DNA of 64,000 nt, from NCBI GenBank assembly GCA_034519525.1, contig JAXHOJ010000063.1:124001-188000 (forward strand). The letters are read 5' to 3'. Below are positions 1 to 9,000 of the stretch, one piece after another (the stretch's first letter is position 1; each line of letters starts with the position of its first letter). The DNA comes from Gemmobacter sp034519525 (GTDB lineage: Bacteria; Pseudomonadota; Alphaproteobacteria; Rhodobacterales; Rhodobacteraceae). A program made the position numbers and the translations under genes. The notes beneath the pieces are model-generated. The model was not told the DNA's origin, did no database searches, and saw only the letters and a program-made list of their open reading frames with translations.

Positions 1-75
1 CAATCCGTTGCGCGGCGGGTAGAGAGGCCGGGATATCATCGGGCGAGTCTGCCCCAGCAAGTGGAGATGCGTGTC

Positions 76-948
76 ATGTTCAAAGGGTCCATGCCTGCCC
101 TTGTCACGCCGTTCAAGAACGGCGCTGTGGATGTGGATACGCTCAAGAAGCTGGTGGAATGGCATATTGCCGAGGGCAGCCATGCCATCGTGCCGGTGGG
201 CACCACGGGCGAAAGCCCGACGCTGAGCCATGAAGAGCATGGTCAGGTGATCGAGATCGTGGTGCAGACCGTGGCGGGCCGGGTTCCGGTGATTGCCGGG
301 GCCGGATCGAATGCGACCGCCGAAGGGATCGGGCTGATCCGCCATGCCGAAGCCGTGGGCGCCGATGCGGCGCTGGTGGTGACGCCCTATTACAACAAGC
401 CGACGCAGGCGGGCATGATCGCGCATTACACTGCGCTGCATGATGCCAGCAGCCTGCCGATCATCATCTACAATATCCCCGGCCGGTCGGTGGTGGACAT
501 GATGCCCGAAACCATGGGCCAGCTTGCCAAGCTGCCGCGCATCGTGGGGGTGAAGGATGCCACCGGCAAGATCGAGCGGGTGTCGATGCAGCGCGCCAGC
601 TGCGGTGCCGATTTCATCCAGCTGTCGGGCGAGGATGCGACGGCGCTGGGATTCAATGCGCATGGCGGCGTGGGCTGCATTTCGGTGACGGCCAATGTGG
701 CGCCGCGCCTGTGTGCCGAATTCCAGGAGGCCACGCTGCGCGGCGATTATGCAGCGGCGCTGGAGTATCAGGACCGTCTGATGCCGCTGCATGAGGCGAT
801 CTTCATCGAACCCGGTCTGGTGGGGGCGAAATACGGCCTGTCGCTCTTGGGCATGTGTTCCGAAGAAGTGCGGCTGCCGCTGGTCGGGCTGACTGATGGC
901 ACCAAGGCAAAAATCCGCGCGGCCATGGAACATGCCGGGCTGATCTGA
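76..948 (+). CDS. dapA: 4-hydroxy-tetrahydrodipicolinate synthase
   Basis: Condenses pyruvate with aspartate semialdehyde, the first committed step of lysine and diaminopimelate synthesis in the cytoplasm. The 290-residue product is the usual DapA length. It shows the VGTTGES pyruvate-binding loop near the N-terminus, the catalytic Tyr132 in YNIPGR and the Schiff-base Lys160 in GVKDATGK. An in-frame GTG lies at 61, but ATG 76 is preferred: it gives MFKGSMPALVTPF, the normal family start, and GGAG sits 9 bases upstream. It is followed by a hairpin repeat element and then a transporter gene. Confidence 0.96.
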   Translation: MFKGSMPALVTPFKNGAVDVDTLKKLVEWHIAEGSHAIVPVGTTGESPTLSHEEHGQVIEIVVQTVAGRVPVIAGAGSNATAEGIGLIRHAEAVGADAALVVTPYYNKPTQAGMIAHYTALHDASSLPIIIYNIPGRSVVDMMPETMGQLAKLPRIVGVKDATGKIERVSMQRASCGADFIQLSGEDATALGFNAHGGVGCISVTANVAPRLCAEFQEATLRGDYAAALEYQDRLMPLHEAIFIEPGLVGAKYGLSLLGMCSEEVRLPLVGLTDGTKAKIRAAMEHAGLI

Positions 949-965
949 GCGCGGGGTGGCCAGCG

Positions 966-1017
966 CCGGGGGCTTTGCGCCCCCGGACCCCCGCAGGATA
1001 TTTGGGCCAAGATAAAG
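966..1017 (+). repeat. Intergenic repeat: GC hairpin plus GGATATTTGGGCCAAGATAAAG
   Basis: A perfect hairpin (CCGGGGGC 966-973, GCCCCCGG 979-986) is followed at 995-1017 by an ordered AT-rich motif ending CCAAGATAAAG. Another copy of the same two-part design, in the opposite orientation, lies at 26509-26571 next to rnhA. The hairpin follows the dapA stop and could end its transcript. Elements of this look are familiar to me from Rhodobacteraceae intergenic regions; that part is recall, not a search. Confidence 0.75.
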
Positions 1018-1075
1018 GGGCGCGGGCGATCCGGGTCCTTTTTCATGGGGCCCCGTTTTTCTGCCGGAGGATGCG

Positions 1076-1945
1076 ATGAGCGACAATCTGCGCGGAAGTC
1101 TGTTCATGGTTCTGGCCATGCTGGGCTTTGCCATCGAGGACATGTTGCTGAAGCGGGTGGCGGCGGGCGGGATGCCGGTCGGCCAGATCCTGATCCTGTT
1201 CGGCACGGGCGGCACGCTGCTGTTTGCCGCGCTGACCCGGGCGCAGGGGCAGGCGCTGTGGCATCCGGCAGTGGCCAGCCCCCGGATGCTGCTGAAGGCC
1301 GGGTTCGAGGTGCTGGGGCGGCTGTTCTACACGCTGGCCATTGCCTTTACCGCGCTGTCGAGCGCCAGCGCCATTCTGCAGGCCACGCCGCTGGTGGTGG
1401 TGGCGGGTGCTGCGCTGATCTTTGGCGAGCGGGTGGGCTGGCGGCGCTGGACGGCGATTGCCATCGGGCTGGCCGGGGTGCTGGTGATCCTGCGGCCGGG
1501 GCTGGAGGGGTTCACCCTGTCATCGCTGCTGGCGGTGGCCGGGCTGATCGGCTTTGCCGGGCGCGATCTGGCGACGCGGGCCGCGCCCAAGGTGCTGAGC
1601 AATTTCCAGCTGGGGATCTATGGCTTTGCCGCCATGGTGCCGACCGGGGCGGGGCTGCTGCTGTGGCAGGGCGGGGCGGTGGCGCCCTCGGCGGCAGATG
1701 GGGTGCAGCTGGGGCTGGCGGTCATGGTGGGGGTTTTTGCCTATTGGGCGCTGACCGTGGCGATGCGCAGCGGCGAGGTGAGCGTGGTGACGCCCTTCCG
1801 CTATACAAGGCTGGTGTTTGCGCTGGTGCTGGGCGTGCTGGTCTTTGGTGAACGCCCCGATACGCTGACCTATATCGGATCGGCCATCGTGGTGCTGGCG
1901 GGGATCTATACGCTGCTGCGCACGCGGCGCGTGGCGCAGCCCTAG
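1076..1945 (+). CDS. EamA/DMT family transporter
   Basis: Predicted inner-membrane drug/metabolite transporter; the substrate cannot be read from sequence. The 289 residues are largely hydrophobic with about ten membrane segments, arranged as two EamA repeats. The first runs from MVLAMLGFAIEDMLLKRVAAG to about residue 140, and the second from LSSLLAVAGLIGFAGRDLATR to the end, finishing with the typical GERPDTLTYIGSAIVVLAG segment. The ATG at 1076 has a strong GGAGG just upstream. It is separate from dapA because the repeat element with a possible terminator lies between them. Confidence 0.9.
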   Translation: MSDNLRGSLFMVLAMLGFAIEDMLLKRVAAGGMPVGQILILFGTGGTLLFAALTRAQGQALWHPAVASPRMLLKAGFEVLGRLFYTLAIAFTALSSASAILQATPLVVVAGAALIFGERVGWRRWTAIAIGLAGVLVILRPGLEGFTLSSLLAVAGLIGFAGRDLATRAAPKVLSNFQLGIYGFAAMVPTGAGLLLWQGGAVAPSAADGVQLGLAVMVGVFAYWALTVAMRSGEVSVVTPFRYTRLVFALVLGVLVFGERPDTLTYIGSAIVVLAGIYTLLRTRRVAQP

Positions 1946-1980
1946 ACTTTTTACCAAGGCTCGCCTATCTCGGGGCGATC

Positions 1981-2451
1981 ATGAGCAAGAAATCCGACCC
2001 CAATTCCAAGATCATTGCCGAAAACCGCCGGGCGCGGTTCGATTACTTCATCGAGAGCGATCTTGAGGCGGGCATCATGCTGCTGGGATCGGAAGTGAAA
2101 TCGCTGCGCAAGGGCGGTTCGAACCTGGGCGAAAGCTATGCCAGCGTGGAGGGGGGGGAGCTGTGGCTCATCAACTCTTACATCGCGCCCTATCGCGAAG
2201 CGCATCTTTGGGGCCATGAGGAACGGCGGCGGCGCAAGCTGCTGGTCTCGAAGCGCGAGCTGTCGCGGCTGTGGAATGCCACCGGGCGCGAGGGCATGAC
2301 GCTGGTGCCGATGCAGTGGCACTTCAACGACCGCGGGCTGGTGAAGGTGAAGATCGGCGTGGCCAAGGGCAAGAAGCTGGCCGACAAGCGCGCGACCGAG
2401 GCCAAGCGCGACTGGGATCGCCAGAAACAGCGGCTGCTGAAGGCGCATTAA
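1981..2451 (+). CDS. smpB: SsrA-binding protein SmpB
   Basis: Binds tmRNA and brings it to stalled ribosomes for trans-translation. The 156-residue product carries the diagnostic N-terminal ENRRARFDYFIE, the GSEVKSLRKG motif and the lysine/arginine-rich C-terminal tail (KRATEAKRDWDRQKQRLLK), matching family length and order. It starts at ATG 1981, 35 bases after the transporter gene. The tmRNA gene is not in this window. Confidence 0.97.
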   Translation: MSKKSDPNSKIIAENRRARFDYFIESDLEAGIMLLGSEVKSLRKGGSNLGESYASVEGGELWLINSYIAPYREAHLWGHEERRRRKLLVSKRELSRLWNATGREGMTLVPMQWHFNDRGLVKVKIGVAKGKKLADKRATEAKRDWDRQKQRLLKAH

Positions 2452-2531
2452 CCGGAACGTCGGGGTGCTGCGGGCTTGCCTGCAAGGGCGCGTGTGATAA
2501 AGCGGTGCCGTTGCAGGAGGAGCCGCCACCC

Positions 2532-3389
2532 ATGACTGCCTTCAAGGACGATCCGAAAACGCTTGTGTCCACCGACTGGCTGGCCGCGCATCTGAAAGAC
2601 CCCGATCTGCGGGTGCTGGATGCCAGCTGGTATCTGCCCGATGCCGGGCGCGATGCGAAGGCGGAATATGACGCCGCCCATATCCCCGGCGCACGGTTCT
2701 TCGACATCGACGAAATTTCAGACCAGCGCTCGGCCCTGCCGCATATGGCGCCGCCGCCCGAGAAGTTCATCAGCCGGATGCGGGCGATGGGCGTGGGCGA
2801 CGGGCATCAGGTGGTGGTCTATGACGGATCGGGGCTGTTTTCGGCGGCCCGCGTCTGGTGGCTGTTCCGGCTGATGGGCAAGACCGATATCGCCGTGCTG
2901 GATGGTGGCCTGCCGAAATGGCGTGCCGAAGGGCGCGAGATCGAGGATATGCCGCCGGTTCTGCGCGACCGCCACATCACCGTCAGCCGTCAGGCCGGGC
3001 TGGTGAAGGATGTGACGCAGGTGGCCCATGCCAGCAAGCTGGGTCTGGCAGAGATCATTGATGCCCGTTCCGCGCCGCGCTTTCGCGGCGAGGTGGCAGA
3101 GCCCCGGGCGGGCCTGCGGTCCGGCCATATTCCGGGATCGAAGAATGTGCCCTTTGGCATGGTGCTGAACGCGGATGGCACGATGAAGGATGCGGCCGAT
3201 CTGCGCGCGGTGTTCGCGGCGGCGGGGGTCGATCTGGGCAAGCCGGTCATCACCAGCTGCGGGTCGGGGGTGACGGCATCGGTTCTGGCGCTGGCGCTGG
3301 AGCGGATCGGGCACCGCAACTGGGCGGTATATGACGGATCCTGGGCCGAATGGGGCATGTATGAGGATCTGAAGGTGGCGAAAGGGTAA
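2532..3389 (+). CDS. sseA: 3-mercaptopyruvate sulfurtransferase (two rhodanese domains)
   Basis: Transfers sulfur from 3-mercaptopyruvate to an acceptor. Two rhodanese domains are seen: an inactive N-terminal one (about residues 15-145) and a catalytic one (about 175-280) with Cys243 in CGSGVTAS, the loop type of mercaptopyruvate rather than thiosulfate sulfurtransferases. The 285-residue length fits. The frame is open further upstream, but ATG 2532 is preceded by GCAGGAGGAG and gives a normal N-terminus. The next gene starts 4 bases after the stop, suggesting co-transcription. Confidence 0.92.
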   Translation: MTAFKDDPKTLVSTDWLAAHLKDPDLRVLDASWYLPDAGRDAKAEYDAAHIPGARFFDIDEISDQRSALPHMAPPPEKFISRMRAMGVGDGHQVVVYDGSGLFSAARVWWLFRLMGKTDIAVLDGGLPKWRAEGREIEDMPPVLRDRHITVSRQAGLVKDVTQVAHASKLGLAEIIDARSAPRFRGEVAEPRAGLRSGHIPGSKNVPFGMVLNADGTMKDAADLRAVFAAAGVDLGKPVITSCGSGVTASVLALALERIGHRNWAVYDGSWAEWGMYEDLKVAKG

Positions 3390-3393
3390 GCCG

Positions 3394-4575
3394 ATGCTGG
3401 AAACACTGAAGGCACAGCCGCAGGACAAGATTCTGCAGCTGATCCAGATGTTCAAGGATGATCCGCGGGGCGACAAGATCGACCTGGGCGTGGGCGTCTA
3501 CAAGGATGCCACCGGGCTTACCCCGGTGATGCGTGCCGTGAAGGCGGCCGAGAAGAAGATCTGGGAGACCCAGGACAGCAAGACCTATACCGCGCTGACC
3601 GGCGAGCCGGGCTATAACATGGAAATGCGCCAGCTGATCCTGGACGGCGCGGTGGCGGCGGATCGTCTGTCGTCGATCGCGACGCCGGGCGGCACGGGGG
3701 CCGTGCGTCTGGCCATTGATCTGGCGAAGATGGCCAATCCGGGCGCCACGGTCTGGGTGTCGAAGCCGACCTGGGGCAACCATATCTCGATCATCAAATT
3801 CGTGGGCCTGCCGGTTGCCGAATACCGCTATTTCGATGCGGTGTCGGGCGCGGTGGATTTTGCCGCGGTGCTGGAGGATCTGGCGCAGGTCAAGGCGGGC
3901 GATGTGGTGCTGCTGCATGGCTGCTGCCACAACCCGACCGGCGCGAACCTGACGCTGGACCAATGGGCCGAAGTGATCGCGCTGTTGCAGGCCAAACAGG
4001 CGCTGCCGATGGTCGATCTGGCCTATCAGGGCTTCGGTGACGGGCTGGACGAAGATGCGGCGGCCACCCGGCTGATCGCGCAATCCTTCCCCGAGGTGCT
4101 GATCGCGGCTTCGTGCAGCAAGAACTTCGGGGTTTACCGGGATCGTGCGGGCATCCTGATGGCCATTTCCGCCGATGCCGAACAGGCGAAGATCACGCAG
4201 GGCAACCTGAGCTTCCTGAACCGGCAGACCTATTCCTTCCCGCCCGATCACGGCATCCGGGCCGTGATGACGGTGTTGCAGGATGCCGGTCTGACCGCCG
4301 ACTGGAAGGCCGAGCTGGAAGAGACGCGCAACGGGATGCTGGGCCTGCGGGCGCAGCTGGCCGAAGAGCTGCGCAAGGCGACCAACAGCGACCGCTTCGA
4401 TTTCGTGGCGCGGCATCGCGGCATGTTTTCGCTGCTGGGGCTGACCGAGGCACAGGTGGCGCGCCTGCGCGAGGAATTCGGCATCTACATGGTCAGCGAT
4501 TCGCGGATCAACATCGCCGGGCTGAATGTGGCCACCGTGCCGATTCTGGCCCGCGCCGTGGCTGCCGTTCTGTAA
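3394..4575 (+). CDS. Aromatic amino acid / aspartate aminotransferase (class I, PLP)
   Basis: PLP-dependent transaminase of the AspC/TyrB group (fold type I, subgroup I-alpha). The 393 residues include the N-terminal QDKILQLIQMFKDDPR typical of the group, GCCHNPTGANLT, the PLP lysine Lys243 in CSKNFGVYRDRAG and the substrate-carboxylate arginine in SDSRINIAGL near the C-terminus. Substrate preference (aspartate, tyrosine, phenylalanine) cannot be settled from these motifs. It follows sseA by 4 bases and ends just before a bidirectional terminator. Confidence 0.92.
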   Translation: MLETLKAQPQDKILQLIQMFKDDPRGDKIDLGVGVYKDATGLTPVMRAVKAAEKKIWETQDSKTYTALTGEPGYNMEMRQLILDGAVAADRLSSIATPGGTGAVRLAIDLAKMANPGATVWVSKPTWGNHISIIKFVGLPVAEYRYFDAVSGAVDFAAVLEDLAQVKAGDVVLLHGCCHNPTGANLTLDQWAEVIALLQAKQALPMVDLAYQGFGDGLDEDAAATRLIAQSFPEVLIAASCSKNFGVYRDRAGILMAISADAEQAKITQGNLSFLNRQTYSFPPDHGIRAVMTVLQDAGLTADWKAELEETRNGMLGLRAQLAEELRKATNSDRFDFVARHRGMFSLLGLTEAQVARLREEFGIYMVSDSRINIAGLNVATVPILARAVAAVL

Positions 4576-4605
4576 CGCGCCGCAAGCGATACCCTGAAAA
4601 TCAGA

Positions 4606-4634
4606 AAGGCCCGGAGCGTGATGCTCCGGGCCTT
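4606..4634. terminator. Bidirectional intrinsic terminator
   Basis: A perfect stem AAGGCCCGGAGC / GCTCCGGGCCTT with a GTGAT loop lies between two convergent genes, the aminotransferase (+) and amtB (-). On the plus strand it is followed by TTCTGCTTTG, and on the minus strand by TTCTGATTTTC, so both sides have a T-rich tail. Confidence 0.85.
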
Positions 4635-4707
4635 CTGCTTTGCGCCACGGGGGAGGAGGATCCATGACGCGGAGAGGTTGGCGGGCCGGTCTGGCCCGCC
4701 CGGCAGA

Positions 4708-6069
4708 TCAGCCGTGATAGGCGCTTTCACCATGCGAAGTCTGGTCCAGGCCCTGACGTTCGCTGTCGCTGTCCACACGCAGGCCGATGGTCATATCCAC
4801 CAGCTTGTAGAGCAGGAACGAGATGATGCCGGTCCAGGCGATGGTCAGCGCGACCGATTCGATCTGGATCCAGGTCTGGGCGCCGATGGCGTAATCGTCG
4901 CCTTTCACGCCGCCGAAGCCAGCAGCCGACAGCGGGCCGACGAGGATGGCGCCGACGATGCCGCCGATGCCGTGGATGCCGAACACATCCAGGCTGTCGT
5001 CGTAGCCGAGCTTGATCTTCACCACGGTGACGAAGAAGTAGCAGATCACCGAAGCCACGGCGCCCAGCAGGATGGCGCCCATCGGGCCAACCGTACCGCA
5101 GGCCGGGGTGATGGCAACCAGACCGGCGATCATGCCGGAGGCCGCGCCGAGCATGGAGGCCTTGCCGCGGGCGATGCCTTCCAGAGCCGACCAGGCAACG
5201 GCAGCAGCAGCCGTGGCAACCAGGGTGTTGATCATGGCGAGGGTGGCGCCGCCATTCGATTCAAGGTTGGAACCGACGTTGAAGCCGAACCAGCCGACCC
5301 ACAGCATCGAGGCACCGATCATGGTCATGACCATGGAATGGGGAGCCATGTTTTCCTTGCCGTAGCCGACGCGCTTGCCGATCACCAGCGAACCGACCAG
5401 AGCGGCCACACCGGCGTTGATGTGCACCACGGTGCCGCCTGCAAAGTCGATCGCGCCATGCTGGAACAGCAGGCCGTTCGCATCCCAGACCATATGGGCC
5501 ATCGGGAAGTAGCAGAAGGTGCCCCAGAGCACGGAGAAGGCCAGAACGGCGGTGAATTTCACGCGTTCCGCAAAGGCGCCGATGATCAGCGCCGGGGTGA
5601 TGGCCGCGAAGGTCATCTGGAAGGCGATGAACAGATATTCCGGGATCACATAACCGGCCGAGAAGGTGGCCGACATGCTGTCGGCGGTGACGCCGGACAG
5701 GAAGAGTTTCGCCGTGCCGCCCCAGAAGGCCGAGGTGCTGCCGCCGAACGAGAAGGAATAGCCGTAGATCACCCAGACCAGCATCATCACGCAGGCAACC
5801 AGGGTGGTCTGCATCAGGATCGACAGCATGTTCTTGGTGCGCACAAGGCCACCGTAGAACAGGGCGAGGCCCGGCAGCGTCATGAACAGAACGAGGACGG
5901 TCGAGGTCATCATCCAGGCGACGTCGCCCTTGTCCATCACCGGAACGACTTCGGCCACAACCTCGGTCGCTGTCTCGGTCGCGGTTTCAGCGGCCTCCTG
6001 CGCCCAGGCGGGCAGGGCCGCGAGCGCGGAGAGCGCCGTCAGGCCGGAAAGTTTCGTCAGTGTATTCAT
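4708..6069 (-). CDS. amtB: Ammonium transporter Amt
   Basis: Inner-membrane trimeric ammonium channel. The 453-residue product has a cleavable signal peptide ending near ALPAWAQ, then about eleven membrane segments. Visible family features are the GLALFYGGLVRTKN motif, DFAGGTVVHINAGVAALVG with its pore histidine, and DVFGIHGIGGIVGAILVG with the second conserved histidine. The C-terminal cytoplasmic tail contains GLRVDSDSERQGLD, where P-II proteins act. ATG 6069 is chosen over longer openings because GGAAGGGG precedes it and the signal peptide begins there. It lies 28 bases downstream of glnK. Confidence 0.96.
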   Translation of the reverse strand: MNTLTKLSGLTALSALAALPAWAQEAAETATETATEVVAEVVPVMDKGDVAWMMTSTVLVLFMTLPGLALFYGGLVRTKNMLSILMQTTLVACVMMLVWVIYGYSFSFGGSTSAFWGGTAKLFLSGVTADSMSATFSAGYVIPEYLFIAFQMTFAAITPALIIGAFAERVKFTAVLAFSVLWGTFCYFPMAHMVWDANGLLFQHGAIDFAGGTVVHINAGVAALVGSLVIGKRVGYGKENMAPHSMVMTMIGASMLWVGWFGFNVGSNLESNGGATLAMINTLVATAAAAVAWSALEGIARGKASMLGAASGMIAGLVAITPACGTVGPMGAILLGAVASVICYFFVTVVKIKLGYDDSLDVFGIHGIGGIVGAILVGPLSAAGFGGVKGDDYAIGAQTWIQIESVALTIAWTGIISFLLYKLVDMTIGLRVDSDSERQGLDQTSHGESAYHG

Positions 6070-6097
6070 GGTTTTGTTTTCCCCTTCCACCCTTATC

Positions 6098-6436
6098 TCA
6101 GAGCGCGTCGTCGTTGGTTTCGCCGGTGCGGACACGCACGGCCTGTTCCACGTCGAGCACGAAAATCTTGCCGTCGCCGATCTTGTCGGTCCGCGCGGTT
6201 GTGCGGATCGTCTCCACCACCTGGTCGGCGAGGCTGTCGGAGACGACGATCTCCAGACGCACCTTCGGCACGAAGTTCACGGCATATTCGGCGCCGCGAT
6301 AGATTTCGGTGTGACCGGATTGCGAGCCGAAGCCCTTGATTTCCGTCACCATCATGCCACGCACGCCGATGGTGGTCAGCGCCTCGCGGACCTCCTCCAG
6401 CTTGAACGGCTTGATTGCTGCGATGATCAGTTTCAC
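6098..6436 (-). CDS. glnK: P-II nitrogen regulatory protein (GlnK type)
   Basis: Small trimeric sensor of 2-oxoglutarate, ATP and ADP that gates AmtB and informs nitrogen control. From GTG 6436 the product is 112 residues, exactly the family length, beginning KLIIAAIKPFKLEEV. The T-loop contains Tyr51 in GHTEIYRGAEY, the uridylylation site. An upstream extension is open but lacks homology; AGAAGGGG precedes the GTG. Its position just before amtB makes GlnK a better name than GlnB, although motif sequence alone does not separate them. No convincing sigma-54 promoter was found upstream. Confidence 0.93.
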   Translation of the reverse strand: MKLIIAAIKPFKLEEVREALTTIGVRGMMVTEIKGFGSQSGHTEIYRGAEYAVNFVPKVRLEIVVSDSLADQVVETIRTTARTDKIGDGKIFVLDVEQAVRVRTGETNDDAL

Positions 6437-6699
6437 GTTCGTCCCCTTCTCCTGGCAGACGACCCGCTGCGGGGCCTTGCGTGCCCAAGAAGGCGGCGAT
6501 TGGGGGCGAAGCACAAGAAAACGGCAGGTCGGCGGATGCCCGCTTAGGTCGCATCTGCCCAAAAGTTACACATATTAGGCATGATGGTGAAAGTTTATGC
6601 GGAACTGAATTGCGAATCGCAGGTCAGCAGGTCTCCACAACCGGGGGCCAACGAAGTAAGATTCCGGCAAAACAAAGACGAGAGCATGGGCAAGCGGGC

Positions 6700-9000
6700 A
6701 TGAGCGGATCAGGAAACAGAACGACGCCCCTGGTGGCGGACAAGCGTTATGCCCGCTCTGGCGGTGGGTCGGGCGGTGGTGGCGGCCGTGGCACGCCCCC
6801 GCCGAAGAAGCCCGCGCCGCCCCGCAAGCCTGCCGCAAAGAAGAAACCCGTGGCCAAGCAGCGCGGCATCATCCGCCGCGTGCTGTATGGCTTCTTCGGG
6901 TTCATCTGGCGGATCGTCTGGGGCACCGGCTGGCGGATTGCGGCAATCTTTGGCGTGATCCTGTTTGGCGCGACCTTCTATTTCCACCAGCAACTGCCCA
7001 GTGTCGGCAATCTGGTGGATGCGCGCGCCCGCGGGTCGGTGACCATGCTGGACCGCGAGGGGCAGGTCTTTGCCTGGCGGGGCGAGACTTTCGGCGGTGT
7101 CATCACCTCTGACACGGTGTCGGAACATCTGCGCAATGCCGTGGTGGCGACCGAGGACAAGCGGTTCTACAGCCATTTCGGCATCAGCCCGCGCGGCATT
7201 GCCAGCGCCATTCGCATCAACATGGCCGAAGGCCGTGGCCCGCTGGAGGGCAATGGCGGTTCAACCATCACCCAGCAGGTGGCCAAGCTGCTGTGTCTGG
7301 GCGTGGCCTATGATCCGGCGGCGTGGAAAAGCGAAGCGGAATACGAGGAAGACTGCCGGGGCGGCGGTGTCTGGCGCAAGATCAAGGAAATTCCCTTCTC
7401 GATGGCGATGGAATGGAAATATTCCAAGGCCGAAATCCTGACGATCTATTTCAACCGGGCCTATCTGGGCGCGGGCGCCCGCGGGTTCGAGGCGGCATCG
7501 CAGCGGTATTTTGGCAAATCGGCCGCCAATGTCAGCCCGGCCGAGGCGGCGATGCTGGCGGGCCTGCTGAAGGCGCCGTCGCGCTATGCGCCGACCAACA
7601 ACCTGAAACGCGCGCAGGACCGGGCGAATGTCATCATCAGCCTGATGCAGGATCAGGGCTATCTGACCGAGGCGCAGGCCGATCAGGCCCGCGCCAATCC
7701 GGCGCAGCTGTCCGAGGCCGCGGCCAAGAACGCGGGTGGGTTCTTTGCCGATTGGGTAATGGAATCGGGGCCTGCCTTCCTGACCAAGGACACGACAGAG
7801 GATGTCATCATCCGCACCACGCTGGATCAGCAGATTCAGCGCAAGGCGGAAGATGCGCTGCAATATGTGTTCGATACCAAGGTGAAGGAAAGCAGCACCG
7901 CCCAGGCCGCCATTGTGGTGATGAGCGCGGATGGCGCCGTGCGCGGCATGGTGGGCGGGCGCAAGATCGCGGCGGCGGGCAGTTTCAACCGCGCCACGCA
8001 GGCGCTGCGGCAGACCGGATCGGTGTTCAAGCCCTTCGCCTATGCCGCCGCGCTGGATCTGGGCTATACCCCGGCCGATTTCGTGGAAGACACAAAGCTG
8101 ACCATCAACATCAAGGGGTCCGGCCCCTGGACGCCCGAAAATTACGACAAGAAGTTCAAGGGCATGATTACCCTGACCCAGGCGCTGGCCGAAAGCCGCA
8201 ACATCCCTGCCGTGCGGATCTCCGAGGCAGTGGGGCGCAAGAAGGTGCGCGAGGTGGCGCAGGCCTTTGGCGTGAAAAGTGATCTGGCGGCGGGGCCTGC
8301 GCTGGCGCTGGGTGCTTCGGAAAGCACGCTGCTGGAAATGACGGGCGCCTATGCCGGCTTCCTGAACGGCGGCTCATCGGTCAAGCCCTATGGGCTGGTC
8401 TCGCTGAAACTGCAGGGCGATGATGCCGAGCTGATCGGGCAGGGCGGCGGCATCGGGGAACGGATCATCAGCCAGGAAGCGGCGGAATATCTGACCTATA
8501 TGCTGACACAGGTGGTGCAGCGCGGCACCGGCACGCGGGCGCGGCTGGGCGATACGCCGGTGGCGGGCAAGACCGGCACCACCAATGCGGCGCGTGATGC
8601 GTGGTTCATCGGCTTTTCGGCGCATTATGTGGTGGGGGTCTGGATGGGCTATGATGACAACCGCCCGCTGACCGGCGTGACCGGCGGCGGACTGCCTGCC
8701 GAGATCTGGCACGAGGTGATGAAGCGGGTGCATGAGGGCATCCCGCCGACCAATCTGCTGATGAAGATCCCCGAAGCCAAGGCCGTGCCGCAAAGCGGTG
8801 TCAGCCCGTCGCAGCTGGATGCGGCGGCAGGCGCCGGTGCGGGCGGGGCGGCGGCCGGTTCGGGCAATGTGCCAGCGGCGCAGGGCGGTCAGGGCCAGCA
8901 GGCGCCGCAGGGCGCGCAGCAGCCGCAGCAGGGCAGCACCGGCGATCCGCTGCAGGATGCGCTGCGCGAGGCTTTGGGCACCACCTCTGGCGTTTACTGA
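6700..9000 (+). CDS. mrcA: Class A penicillin-binding protein (PBP1A family)
   Basis: Bifunctional peptidoglycan glycosyltransferase and DD-transpeptidase anchored in the inner membrane. The 766 residues show a Gly/Pro/Lys-rich cytoplasmic tail (1-55), one membrane segment (about 70-95), and a glycosyltransferase domain with catalytic Glu152 in VVATEDKRFYSHFGI. The transpeptidase domain follows, with Ser441 in TGSVFKPF, the SRN motif in AESRNIPAVR and the KTG motif in GKTGTTNAARDAW. A Gln/Ala/Gly-rich tail of about 60 residues ends the protein. ATG 6700 was chosen over a long upstream opening because the homologous tail starts there; its ribosome-binding site is weak. Its 3' end overlaps convergent lrgB by 7 bases. 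Confidence 0.93.
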   Translation: MSGSGNRTTPLVADKRYARSGGGSGGGGGRGTPPPKKPAPPRKPAAKKKPVAKQRGIIRRVLYGFFGFIWRIVWGTGWRIAAIFGVILFGATFYFHQQLPSVGNLVDARARGSVTMLDREGQVFAWRGETFGGVITSDTVSEHLRNAVVATEDKRFYSHFGISPRGIASAIRINMAEGRGPLEGNGGSTITQQVAKLLCLGVAYDPAAWKSEAEYEEDCRGGGVWRKIKEIPFSMAMEWKYSKAEILTIYFNRAYLGAGARGFEAASQRYFGKSAANVSPAEAAMLAGLLKAPSRYAPTNNLKRAQDRANVIISLMQDQGYLTEAQADQARANPAQLSEAAAKNAGGFFADWVMESGPAFLTKDTTEDVIIRTTLDQQIQRKAEDALQYVFDTKVKESSTAQAAIVVMSADGAVRGMVGGRKIAAAGSFNRATQALRQTGSVFKPFAYAAALDLGYTPADFVEDTKLTINIKGSGPWTPENYDKKFKGMITLTQALAESRNIPAVRISEAVGRKKVREVAQAFGVKSDLAAGPALALGASESTLLEMTGAYAGFLNGGSSVKPYGLVSLKLQGDDAELIGQGGGIGERIISQEAAEYLTYMLTQVVQRGTGTRARLGDTPVAGKTGTTNAARDAWFIGFSAHYVVGVWMGYDDNRPLTGVTGGGLPAEIWHEVMKRVHEGIPPTNLLMKIPEAKAVPQSGVSPSQLDAAAGAGAGGAAAGSGNVPAAQGGQGQQAPQGAQQPQQGSTGDPLQDALREALGTTSGVY

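Noticed and set aside
6437..6562. Sigma-54 promoter for glnK
   Set aside because: The best candidate (GGGCACGCAAGGCCCCGC) does not have GG and GC at the required 10-base spacing.
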